This document shows positions 1 to 7,622 of a stretch of DNA of 64,000 bases, piece by piece. Both the position numbers and the translations under genes were made by a program. This DNA comes from Sphaerisporangium aureirubrum (GTDB lineage Bacteria > Actinomycetota > Actinomycetes > Streptosporangiales > Streptosporangiaceae), in NCBI RefSeq assembly GCF_042658925.1, contig NZ_JBHSRF010000047.1:1-64000 (forward strand). The letters run 5' to 3'. Within the stretch, counting starts at the first letter, position 1. The number at the start of each line of letters is the position of its first letter. A model generated the notes under the pieces. The model worked only from the letters and a program-made list of their open reading frames with translations. It did no database searches and was not told the DNA's origin.

Positions 1-259
1 CCCCCCTCCCCCGAACCGCCTAGCCCTGCCCACCCCCACCGGGAACACAATCGGCGCCGTACGCCACGTGCCGACCGATCCGCCAAGGCCTGACGGCGCC
101 GATACGGCGGGACGTGGTACGCCGAATCCGGCGCCGCCTTACGACGGCCAGCCGGTGCGACGGTGGACGCGGACGCCCCAGAATCCCGGGATTTCGTGTG
201 AGCGGGAGCACAACCACAAGGCGACCGACCAAGTTTCTCTTTCCGGCCGATTTCCACCT

Positions 260-617
260 CGTCGGTTGGCCGGGGCAGCCGCGTTCGGGAGCGTCAAGGC
301 GATGAAACCCCTAACCGCGTTGACATGAACTGGCCCACCCCTTGTCGCTCACAAGCTTGCCCACCACCGCCCACCCACCCCGCTCGACCTCCGCCCACAC
401 ACCCATGACACCCCACGACAGCGAGCGCCACCACACTCGTCGGGTGGCCAGGGCAACCGCGTTCGTAAGCGTCAACACGATGAAACCCCCAACCGCGTTG
501 ACATGAACTGGCCCACCCCTTATCGCTCACAAGCGTGGCCACCACCACCCACCCACCCCACGCGACCTCCGCCCCGCACACCCACGACACCCCACGACAG
601 CGAGCGCCACCACACCG
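260..617. repeat. two direct copies of a ~178-bp repeat
   Basis: Two copies begin at about 260 and 438. Each carries a core running from GATGAAACCCC through ACTGGCCCACCCCTT and TCACAAGC to CCCACCCACCCC. The reverse complement of the same core recurs four times between 5155 and 6060. Open frames here are GC-skewed and repetitive and have no recognisable domain, so I read the stretch as non-coding repeat DNA. Positions 1-259 show nothing I can name. Confidence 0.8.
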
Positions 618-715
618 ATACGGCAGATGCCACCACACCAACGACGGCAGATGCCACCGCACCGACAACAGCAGGTGCCACCACACCGACGACGGCAGAT
701 GCCACCAAATCCATA
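598..715. repeat. 24-bp tandem repeat array, left half
   Basis: Units beginning GGCAGATGCCACC start at 622, 646, 670 and 694, with a degenerate unit at 598. The last unit is cut after AAATCCATA (707-715) by the left end of the transposon. The array resumes at 4852. There are no unique spacers, so this is a simple tandem array and not a CRISPR. Confidence 0.85.
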
Positions 716-825
716 GGGTGCGGCTCTCCCTCAGTGAGTGCCTGAGCTGGGCTTTTGTAGACGTGACTGTTTGATCCAGGAACCGCCTCTTACTGTGAGT
801 ACAGACCCGTGAGGCGGTGGTGACG

Positions 826-1398
826 ATGAGCTCGTTGCTCGAGGAACTGGCACGGCGCGAAGCCGCTGCCCGCCGGCGAATCGAGGAGATCCGCGAGCAG
901 ATCGCCGCGCTCACCTCACAGATGCAGGACGAGCAGGACCGCTTGTCACGGCTGACGATCACACGGGAGACCGTCGAGGAAATCGTGGGCGAAGCGGCCC
1001 AGCTGCTCGATGAGCCCGATGGACAGGCCGAGGCCGCCGACGCGGCCGGCACCGCGCCGTCGGCACAGCCGCCGGTGCTGGGTGTGGTGACGGTGCCGCG
1101 CTGGCAACCCGGCATGAATACGGCGGTGCTGCCGCGCGCGTACCGGGACGCGGTGGAGATCATGGCCGATGCCGGGCGGGCGATACGGGCCGGGCAGATC
1201 GCGGTGGCGATGGGACTGCCGGATGAGGCCGCCAAGCGGGAAGGGCTGCGCTCCAAGCTGAAGCGGCTGGTGGAACGCGGCTGGGCGAAGGAAGAAGGGC
1301 CGGGACTGTTCACGGTGACCGATCCGGTGGCCCGCCAGATGGCCGGGCAGGATGGCGTGGCGTCACGGGATGCAATCGCGTCGTCACCGGTCGGGTGA
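826..1398 (+). CDS. IS accessory protein, coiled coil plus winged-helix-like region
   Basis: This is a protein of about 190 residues encoded inside the IS upstream of the transposase. The N-terminal ~55 residues (LLEELARREAAARRR onward) form a charged heptad-like coiled coil. A low-complexity Ala/Pro linker follows, and residues ~95-165 (DAVEIMADAGRAIRAGQIA, then KLKRLVERGWAKEEGPGLF) resemble a winged helix-turn-helix. It has no catalytic motif. A role as transposase partner or regulator is inferred from position only. In-frame GTG codons at 817 and 820 are alternative starts; ATG 826 begins the conserved-looking MSSLLEELA. The 3' end is close to the transposase start at 1469, suggesting co-transcription. 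Confidence 0.6.
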   Translation: MSSLLEELARREAAARRRIEEIREQIAALTSQMQDEQDRLSRLTITRETVEEIVGEAAQLLDEPDGQAEAADAAGTAPSAQPPVLGVVTVPRWQPGMNTAVLPRAYRDAVEIMADAGRAIRAGQIAVAMGLPDEAAKREGLRSKLKRLVERGWAKEEGPGLFTVTDPVARQMAGQDGVASRDAIASSPVG

Positions 1399-1468
1399 TT
1401 GTGGCGGGGCTCTCCCGCCGTCAGGTTCGAAGGTGCCACCCAATCGACCCCGACGAAGGAAGAGCCCT

Positions 1469-1987
1469 GTGCAGGCACCGTACGACACCGAGGCCACCGC
1501 TGACGTCTTTGCGAAGGCGAAGAACACATTCAACTGGCTCATCGGACACCTTATCGACGCGCAGACCGGGACGCTTCCCCATAACCGGCTGGAGGAGACC
1601 ATCACCGAGCAGGGCCGGGAGCGGCAGCGCCTGCTGCTGCAGGCCCACCTTGACCTGCGCGCGCTGCGCGAGCTGGAGCAGGTACGCCACGCCCGCCACC
1701 CAGACGGTGGCGCCGCGGGGGTGATCGGCGCGGACGGGGTGCCGCGGCGGCGGGTGGAGCTCGGGCACCACCGCCTGCTCGCCACGGTGACCGGGACGGT
1801 GACCTTGGGCTCAACCGGTGCGCGTGGCGTGCCCCGGGGGTGCGCAACGTGTATCCGGCGGACGCGGCGTTGTCGCTGCCGGCGGTGCGGCACTCGGCCG
1901 GGCTGGCGAAGCTCGCGGTCATCGAGACGGTGCGCGGCTCGTTCGACGCCGCGCTGGCGGCGATCAGCGCGCGCTGCGGTCAGGTGA
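1469..1987 (+). pseudogene. ISKra4-family transposase, N-terminal reading frame (frameshifted)
   Basis: GTG 1469 follows an AAGGAAG ribosome site. It begins the N-terminal region of an ISKra4 transposase: FAKAKNTFNWLIGHLID, HNRLEETITEQGRERQ, then the helical segment up to RVELGHHRLLATVTGTVT. After about 1804 this frame becomes Arg/Cys-rich nonsense, while the family sequence continues in the -1 frame (LNRCAWRAPGVRNVYPAD). The 14-nt interval between the matching codons points to a one-base deletion. No canonical slippery heptamer is visible, so a decayed gene is more likely than programmed frameshifting. Confidence 0.7.
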
Positions 1988-3018
1988 TCGGCAAACGGCA
2001 GATCGAGCAACTGGTCACCCAGGCCGCGGCCGATGTCGACGCCTTCTACGCCGGGCGAACCGTGCTGCCGTGCACGGTGTCCACGGTGCTGGCGATCAGC
2101 GTGGACGGCAAGGGCATCGCGATGCGCCCCCAAGCGCTGCGGCCCGCGACCGCCAAAGCCGCCGCCCGCGCCCGGGCCACGTTCCGCACCCGGCTGGCGG
2201 CCGGGGAGAAACCGGCGCGCAAACGGATGGCGACGCTGGGGGTGGTCTATGACGCCGAACCGGCGCCGCGGCGGCCGCACGATGTGATCGCCGTCCCGGG
2301 CGGGCGATCCGGCCGGCGCCTGTCACGGGCTAGGCCGAACGCGACCCGCAAGTGGCTGTGCGGCTCGGTCATCACCGGCCCTGGCCCTGTGATCGCCAAG
2401 GTGTTCGACCATGCCCAGGCCCGTGATCCCGCGCATGCCCGTCCCTGGGTCGTGCTCGTCGACGGGGCCCGCCACCAGCTCGACCTGATCATCGCCGAAG
2501 CCGCCCGGCGCCGCATCCGCGTCCACATCGTGATCGATTTCGTGCACGTGCTGGAGAAGTTATGGGCTGCTGCGTGGAGTTTGCACCCGTCCGCGGCGCC
2601 GGCTGCGGAGGACTGGGTCGCCGGGCATGCCCTGGCCCTGCTGGCCGGGCACACCGGCCAGGTCATCACCACGCTGAGGGCGCAGGCCGCCACAGCGGGC
2701 GTGCAGCACCGTGACGGCATCGACGCGTGCATCCGCTATCTGTCCAACAACGCCGGGCATCTGCGGTATGAGCAGGCGCTGGAGGCGGGATGGCCGATCG
2801 CGACCGGGGTGGTCGAGGGCGCGTGCCGTCATCTGATCGCCGACAGGTTCGACCTGGCCGGGGCGCGGTGGGGCCTGGCCGGGGCCGAGGCGGTGCTGAA
2901 GCTCCGCGCGCTGGTCGCCAACGGTCATCTGGAAGAGTACTGGACTTTCCATCTCGCCCGGCAACACGAGCGCGTCCATCAGACCGGCTACCAGGACGGG
3001 TACGCCCTTACGGCTTGA
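1840..3018 (+). CDS. ISKra4-family transposase, main catalytic part
   Basis: This frame of about 390 residues carries most of an ISKra4-family transposase. Recognisable blocks are SVDGKGIAMRPQALRPAT, the acidic VVLVDGARHQLD, the helix FVHVLEKLWAAAW, and the C-terminal GWPIATGVVEGACRHLI followed by LAGARWGLAGAEAVLKLRAL. These regions carry the likely DDE catalytic acidic residues. The open frame extends upstream of GTG 1840 through LNRCAWRAPGV, so 1840 is only the first start-like codon after the frame break; the natural N-terminus lies in the other frame from 1469. It mobilises the element by recognising the GGGTGCGGCTCT ends. Activity is doubtful because of the frameshift. Confidence 0.8.
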   Translation: MRNVYPADAALSLPAVRHSAGLAKLAVIETVRGSFDAALAAISARCGQVIGKRQIEQLVTQAAADVDAFYAGRTVLPCTVSTVLAISVDGKGIAMRPQALRPATAKAAARARATFRTRLAAGEKPARKRMATLGVVYDAEPAPRRPHDVIAVPGGRSGRRLSRARPNATRKWLCGSVITGPGPVIAKVFDHAQARDPAHARPWVVLVDGARHQLDLIIAEAARRRIRVHIVIDFVHVLEKLWAAAWSLHPSAAPAAEDWVAGHALALLAGHTGQVITTLRAQAATAGVQHRDGIDACIRYLSNNAGHLRYEQALEAGWPIATGVVEGACRHLIADRFDLAGARWGLAGAEAVLKLRALVANGHLEEYWTFHLARQHERVHQTGYQDGYALTA

Positions 3019-3227
3019 TCGCTTCAGTCACTCAAGAGCCGCACCCAACGCCTGTTGGCTGCGCTCCAGTCGTTCCCTGCACGGGGGATGATCTGGGGAT
3101 GGCTGAGGGCTGGGGTGATCAGCCCGTTGCTGATGAACGTCGCTCTCGGGATCAGTGTTGCGGCCCCGACAAAGCCACCGTGACTGGGGCCTTCGTCCGC
3201 CTCGGCGAGACTACCGCTCGCGAGTCT

Positions 3228-3833
3228 TCACCCGGATGCGCTCTGGTCTCCGGCCTCGTGGTAGCGGGCCCAGCCTTCATCGAGAAGTCGGAACCCTGCA
3301 TCGATGGTTGATTCCGGGTCTGCCTCGTGGGTGGCGCTGAGCTGGATCTGCAGGGCGAAACGCACGTAGAAGCGGATCTCGTCGGTCGGCTCCGTGAGCC
3401 CGAACTCCTTGGCGATCGCGGCAACCAGGGCGCCCTCATGGCGGAACCACAACTTCTCCGCGTAATCGATCAAAGCCGGTGTCTCTTCCATGAGAGTGAG
3501 GATCTGGCGTTGGGGTCCGGACCTCATCGCGGCGATCTCGGAGAGGTAGTGCGCCTTCAGCGCGTCGGAGATCGTAGTCCCCGGCGCCCGGCCGTTGACC
3601 GCGGCCACGAGGCGCTCATGCCGTTCGTCCTCGTCGCTGAAGACAAGCGCCTCCTTCTGCGGGAAATGCGTGAAGACCGTCTTGGGTGAGACGTCCGCCT
3701 TGTCGGCGATCTCGCGAACGCTGACCCCGTCGAAGCCGCGCTCAAGAAAGAGCGCCGTTGCCGCGTCCAGGATCGCCGCCCGCGTTGCTGCCTTCTTGCG
3801 TTCCCGCCGTCCCACGGCCGTTCCGTCAACCAT
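3228..3833 (-). CDS. TetR-family transcriptional regulator
   Basis: The protein has 201 residues. Residues ~12-60 form the TetR DNA-binding domain: ATRAAILDAATALFLERGF, then VREIADKADVSPKTVFTHFPQKEAL. The helical C-terminal ligand domain (about 75-190) is not family-diagnostic. It is divergent from the DUF998 gene, and an AT-rich imperfect dyad at 3861-3896 lies between the two, the usual arrangement for a repressor of itself and its neighbour. Both genes sit inside the composite transposon, so this is mobile cargo. The ligand is unknown. Confidence 0.9.
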   Translation of the reverse strand: MVDGTAVGRRERKKAATRAAILDAATALFLERGFDGVSVREIADKADVSPKTVFTHFPQKEALVFSDEDERHERLVAAVNGRAPGTTISDALKAHYLSEIAAMRSGPQRQILTLMEETPALIDYAEKLWFRHEGALVAAIAKEFGLTEPTDEIRFYVRFALQIQLSATHEADPESTIDAGFRLLDEGWARYHEAGDQSASG

Positions 3834-3860
3834 GGCCAGATCCTACTAGTGCCGCACTCC

Positions 3861-3896
3861 AACTACATTGACGATAAAAGTAGTCTCGATATAGTT
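3861..3896. promoter_or_regulatory. imperfect dyad, candidate TetR operator/promoter
   Basis: AACTACATTGA (3861-3871) and TCGATATAGTT (3886-3896) are inverted with two mismatches and a 14-bp spacer. The AT-rich block lies 28 bp upstream of the tetR start and ~100 bp upstream of the DUF998 gene, so one site could control both promoters. This is a prediction from symmetry and position. Confidence 0.45.
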
Positions 3897-3999
3897 AGTG
3901 GGCGAGTGAAGCTATCGGGTGACTGGGATCCCCCTGCTGCGTCGACTCGGCACCAACCCATACCGACCGTGGCGCCCAGCACCGACACCGGAAAGGACC

Positions 4000-4761
4000 A
4001 TGACCATGGCCGGCAACATCAACCCGCTCTCGAGCCTCGAACGAAACGAACCCGCGAACGACGCAAAGCCTGAAGCGCTCGCTCCCGACGCGCGTCGGCC
4101 TTCGCAGCACCGAACCGCGGGGGCGTTGCTCATCGCCGGGCCGGTGATCTTCTTGCTTGCCGAGTTCATCGCCGCCGCGGCATGGACGAATCCGCCCTAC
4201 AGCTACACGCACCACTTCATCAGCAATCTCGGAGTCCACGGGCCCTCGACACTGTTCGGGCAGTACATGTACTCACCGCTGGCATGGGTAATGAACACCG
4301 GCTTCTTCCTGTTCGGGATCACGATCCTGGCCGGCATTGCCGTGCTGCGCGGTCTGCTGGGCTGGCGCCGCTGGGCAGCGCTTGTGCCCGCGACGCTGCT
4401 GGCCGTCGGCGGCGTCCTGCTGGGATTGTTCCCCGGATCCGGCGAGGCGATGAACGACGGTACCGGTGACTTCCATGCCTTGGGCGCCTTGGCAGGCTTC
4501 GTCGGCGGCAACGTACTGGCCATCGCGCTCGGGAGCATGCGCCGACGCGTCGGGCTCTCGTTGCGACTCGGGCGGACGCTGGTCACGGTTGGCGTGATCG
4601 GTCTGGTTTCGATGGTGGCCTACTTTGCCGACCTCATCTCCGGGGCCAACGTCCTCGTGGGCCTCATCGAACGCGGCGCCGTCCATCCGTTCCTGCTCGG
4701 CCTCAGCTGCGCGGGAGTTGCCCTCTGGCATGGGTGCAGCCGTCCCTCAGCGACCGTCTGA
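4000..4761 (+). CDS. DUF998-family integral membrane protein
   Basis: ATG 4000 is preceded by GGAAAGG and gives 253 residues; an earlier in-frame ATG at 3919 lacks such a site. A polar N-terminus of ~45 residues is followed by about six membrane segments (AGALLIAGPVIFLLAEFIA; TGFFLFGITILAGIAVL; AALVPATLLAVGGVLLGLF; ALAGFVGGNVLAIAL; VTVGVIGLVSMVAYFAD; FLLGLSCAGVALW). The pattern, including HHFISNLG and the Gly-rich loops, matches DUF998. Function is unknown. The last ~10 codons and stop lie within the transposon-end remnant starting at 4732, so the native C-terminus has probably been replaced. Confidence 0.8.
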   Translation: MTMAGNINPLSSLERNEPANDAKPEALAPDARRPSQHRTAGALLIAGPVIFLLAEFIAAAAWTNPPYSYTHHFISNLGVHGPSTLFGQYMYSPLAWVMNTGFFLFGITILAGIAVLRGLLGWRRWAALVPATLLAVGGVLLGLFPGSGEAMNDGTGDFHALGALAGFVGGNVLAIALGSMRRRVGLSLRLGRTLVTVGVIGLVSMVAYFADLISGANVLVGLIERGAVHPFLLGLSCAGVALWHGCSRPSATV

Positions 4762-4842
4762 GTTGGTTGTTCACTGCCCCGGACCAGCACGATTACGCCC
4801 GCACCGCCTGACGGCCCCGGTCACTGCAGAAGAGCTGCACCC
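4732..4842. mobile_element. IS end-pair remnant (deleted second IS copy)
   Basis: 4732-4766 matches the IS left end at 716 in 27 of 35 ungapped positions (shared GGGTGC.GC..TCCCTCAG.GA and CTGAG.TGG). 4831-4842 is the inverted right end AGAGCTGCACCC. The two ends are only 111 bp apart in the same orientation as the intact IS. This looks like an internally deleted copy, or a MITE-like derivative, that supplies the outer right end of the composite element. Confidence 0.7.
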
Positions 4843-4851
4843 AAATCCATA

Positions 4852-4960
4852 AGGCAGATGCCGCCGCACCAAGAACGGCAGGTGCCACCGCACCCAGAAC
4901 GGTAAGTCCGCCAACCCCATAACAGTGGGTGCCGCCACTCTTAGAACGGCGGGATGCGAG
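4852..4960. repeat. 24-bp tandem repeat array, right half
   Basis: After the target duplication the array continues with GGCAGATGCCGCC at 4853, GGCAGGTGCCACC at 4877 and increasingly degenerate units at 4901, 4925 and 4948. Together with 598-715 it formed one array before transposon insertion. Confidence 0.8.
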
Positions 4961-4979
4961 CGCCCCAGAGGGAGTGGTA

Positions 4980-6080
4980 GCGCGTGACCAGTCCTGGGGC
5001 CCCAGACGGTGTGGGGTCGACCCAAGAGGGAGACGTCGACATGCCTGAGGGACCACATCGCCAACCCCGAGGGGGTTCGGGCCGGGAGGGCCGCAGGCAC
5101 CCGCAGGCACCCGCAGTCGTGGGGTGTCACATACACGCAGACAGAGGCCCCGCGAGGTGGGTGGGCGGTGATGGCCACGCTTGTGAACGACAAGGGGTGG
5201 GCCAGTCCACCTCAACACGGTTAGGAGTCTCATCGCGTTCACCTTCACGAACGCAACCACCCCGACCAAGCGACCACACAACGGAGGGCCGTCCCCAGGA
5301 GGAAGACGTCATCGTGCTTGATGGGCCCCGTCGCCAACCCCAAGGGGATTCGATCCGGGAGCCTCACAGACATCGCAGGCACACGCAGGCACCCGCAGTC
5401 GCGGGGTGACGTACCCGCGGACGAAGGCCCCCGCGAGGTGGGTGGGCGGTGACGGCCACGCTTGTGAACGACAACGGGTGGGCCATTCCACCTCAACACG
5501 ATTAGGGGGTTTCATCGCGTTCACTCTCACGGACGCAACCACCCCGACCAACCCGGCCACACAACCGAGGGCCATCCCAAGAGGAAGAGGTCATCGTGCT
5601 TGATGGGCCCCTGTCGCCAACCCCAAGGGGGTTCGATCCGGGAGCGTCACAGGCACCCGCAGGCACCCGCAGTCGCGGGGTGCCACATACACGCGGACAG
5701 AGGCCCCCGCGGGGTGGGTGGGCGGTGACGGCCACGCTTGTGAACGACAACGGGTGGGCCAGTCCACGGCAACACGGTTAGGGGTTCATCGCGTTCACTC
5801 TCACGGACGCAACCATCCCGACCAACCGACCGCACAACGAAGGGCCGTCCCCCAGGAAGGAGGACGTCGACGTATCTGAGGGACCACATCGCTAACCCCA
5901 AGAGGCTCGGTCCAGGAGGGCCGCAGGCACCCGCGGTCGCGGGGTGCCACATACACGCGGACAGAGGCCCCCGCAGGGTGGGTGGGCGGTGACGGCCACG
6001 CTTGTGAACGACAAGGGGTGGGTCAGTCCACGGCAACACGGTTAGGGGTTTCATCGCGTTCACGATCACGGACGCAACCA
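4980..6080. repeat. four tandem units of ~264-281 bp
   Basis: The landmark GTGGGCGGTGA(C/T)GGCCACGC begins at 5161, 5442, 5718 and 5982, giving spacings of 281, 276 and 264 bp. Each unit also contains a GAGG-type purine stretch before GACGTC or GAGGTC, a CGCCAACCCC block, CAGGCACCCGCAG repeats, and the core CGACAAGGGGTGGG...GGTTAGG. The core is the reverse complement of the left repeats at 260-617. No consistent protein frame is conserved between units. 6081-6337 shows no gene or structure I can support. Confidence 0.85.
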
Positions 6081-6337
6081 CCCCCGACCAACCGGCCGCG
6101 TGGAAAGCGGAGCGTCCGCCGGTACACCGGACGCGGGCACGAAGGCGGCCCGGCGAGGCGTGTGGGGGGACACGCTTCGGCGGGCCGGGTTTCGTGGGCC
6201 GGCGAGGGACGTACGGCGGTGGAAGCCGTGGGGCGCAGCTCGGTGGGCCGGTCTCGGGCGCCGGTGCGGTGCGGGGACGTGGGACGTGGGTGCGGTGGGA
6301 GCCGGGGGCCGCCGCGTAGGGCGGGCGGGGAGCGGGG

Positions 6338-7600
6338 CTAGCGGATGACGACCGGGACCCAGTCGTGGCCGCGGACGAGCCAGCGGTCGCGGTAGCTCGG
6401 GGTGCCGGCGACGGCTAGGGCGGGGAAGCGGCGGAGGAGCATGGGGAGGGCGATCTGGGCTTCCATGCGGGCCAGGGGGGCGCCTACGCAGTAGTGCATG
6501 CCGGCGGCGAAGCTCAGGGGCTGGACGTCTTTGCGGTCGGGGTTGAAGGTGGCGGGGTCGGGGAAGCGGCGGGGGTCGCGGTTGCCGGCGCCCATGATGG
6601 CGACGATCTTGGTGTCGGCGGGGATGCGCAGGCCCATCACGTCGACCTCTACGGCGGCCCAGCGGCTGGTGGCCTGGACCGGAGGCTCGAAGCGCAGGGT
6701 CTCCTCCACGTAGCCGACCGAGAAGCCCTCCTCGGTGCGCAGCCGCTCGGCGAAGTCGGGGCGCTCCAGCGCCTGGAGCACGCCGTGCCCGATCAGGTGG
6801 GTCGTGGTGTCGAAGCCGGCGTTCAGCAGGAGCATCAGGTTGCCCATCAGCTCGTCGTGGGTGAGCCGGTCGCCGTCGTCGTCGCGGGCCTGCACCAGGC
6901 GGGTCAGCAGGTCGTCGGCGGGACGGCGGCTGCGGTCCTCGATCAGCTCGTTGAGGTACGCCGACAGGTCGTCCATCGCGACGTCGGCCCGGGCCAGCTC
7001 GGAGACGTTGGTCAGGCCCTCCAGGGCGATCATGACCTCCGCCGCGACCTCGCGGAACCACACCTGCTTGTCCTCGGGCACCCCGAGCAGCTCGCTGATC
7101 ACCGCGACGGGCAGCCGGAAGGCGAACTCCCCCATCAGGTCGATCGGCGAACCGTCGGCGCCGAGGTCGGCCAGCCGGTTCAGCAGCCGTTCGCTCATCC
7201 GCTCCACCGTGGGCCGCATGGACGCCACCTGGCGGGGGGTGAGCGCGCTGGTCACCAGGCGCCGCATCCGTCCGTGGTCGGGTGGGTTGGTGTACAGCAT
7301 GGAGTTGGTGAAGCCGCGCAGCGACGAGTGCGAGCGCCAGTTCGGGTAGATGAGGTCGTAGTTCTTGTCGTCCTGCACCAGCAGCCGCGTCTCCCGCAGC
7401 ACCCGGGTGCACTCGGCGTACCCGACCGCGACGACCAGCCCCGGCTTGACGTGCAGCAGATTCCCGAACGCCCGCAGCTCCTCGTACAGGGGATACGGGT
7501 CCCGGCGCCCCTCGGGCGACACCATGGCGGCGATCACCGCCGCCGGGCCGGTCACATGGGACGGGCGATCCAGCTCCTTCTCCAGCACCTGCTCCGCCAT
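6338..7600 (-). CDS. cytochrome P450
   Basis: This 420-residue soluble bacterial P450 carries the I-helix NAGFDTTTHLIGHG, the K-helix EETLRFEPPVQATSRWA (ExxR) and the haem loop FAAGMHYCVGAPLARME with proximal Cys371. It would hydroxylate or epoxidise a small molecule using reduced ferredoxin from elsewhere. ATG 7600 has AGGAG about nine bases upstream. It lies 22 bp after the O-methyltransferase stop and is surely co-transcribed with it, so oxidation and methylation probably act on the same scaffold. A regulon-like motif upstream of the pair (8711-8728) links them tentatively to the cluster at 32-55 kb. The substrate cannot be read from sequence. Confidence 0.93.
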   Translation of the reverse strand: MAEQVLEKELDRPSHVTGPAAVIAAMVSPEGRRDPYPLYEELRAFGNLLHVKPGLVVAVGYAECTRVLRETRLLVQDDKNYDLIYPNWRSHSSLRGFTNSMLYTNPPDHGRMRRLVTSALTPRQVASMRPTVERMSERLLNRLADLGADGSPIDLMGEFAFRLPVAVISELLGVPEDKQVWFREVAAEVMIALEGLTNVSELARADVAMDDLSAYLNELIEDRSRRPADDLLTRLVQARDDDGDRLTHDELMGNLMLLLNAGFDTTTHLIGHGVLQALERPDFAERLRTEEGFSVGYVEETLRFEPPVQATSRWAAVEVDVMGLRIPADTKIVAIMGAGNRDPRRFPDPATFNPDRKDVQPLSFAAGMHYCVGAPLARMEAQIALPMLLRRFPALAVAGTPSYRDRWLVRGHDWVPVVIR

Positions 7601-7622
7601 CGTGGCGTCTCCTTTCCCGCCG

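Larger units (their letters stand above)
716..3046 (+). mobile_element. ISKra4-family insertion sequence, left module
   Basis: The IS runs from GGGTGCGGCTCT (716-727) to its inverted partner AGAGCCGCACCC (3035-3046), about 2.33 kb. It encodes a small coiled-coil protein and an ISKra4-type transposase whose stop lies 28 bp before the right end. The sequence after 3046 does not repeat AAATCCATA, so this inner end was not the end used in the last transposition. The transposase reading is broken, so the copy may no longer be self-mobile. Confidence 0.8.
716..4842. mobile_element. composite ISKra4-family transposon with TetR/DUF998 cargo
   Basis: The left end GGGTGCGGCTCT (716-727) and outer right end AGAGCTGCACCC (4831-4842) are inverted. 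They are flanked by the 9-bp direct repeat AAATCCATA at 707-715 and 4843-4851. Removing the element and one copy of the repeat restores the 24-bp tandem array almost in register. Inside are a complete-length IS (716-3046), a two-gene cargo (TetR and DUF998), and a ~111-bp remnant (4732-4842) with both a left-like and a right-like end. My interpretation is a composite transposon whose second IS copy has suffered an internal deletion. The 9-bp duplication fits my recollection of the ISKra4 subgroup. Confidence 0.8.

Noticed and set aside
503..745. Thr/Ala-repeat open frame as a gene
   Set aside because: It is simply the 24-bp tandem array translated, is interrupted by the transposon end, and lacks a ribosome site.
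598..960. 24-bp repeats as a CRISPR array
   Set aside because: Units are contiguous with no unique spacers and no cas genes nearby.
4980..6081. Open frames in the ~275-bp units as small genes
   Set aside because: No frame is conserved between units; substitutions and length changes ignore codon structure.
6066..7412. Long minus-strand open frame overlapping the P450
   Set aside because: Pro/Arg/His-rich translation is a GC-shadow of the P450 gene in another frame.
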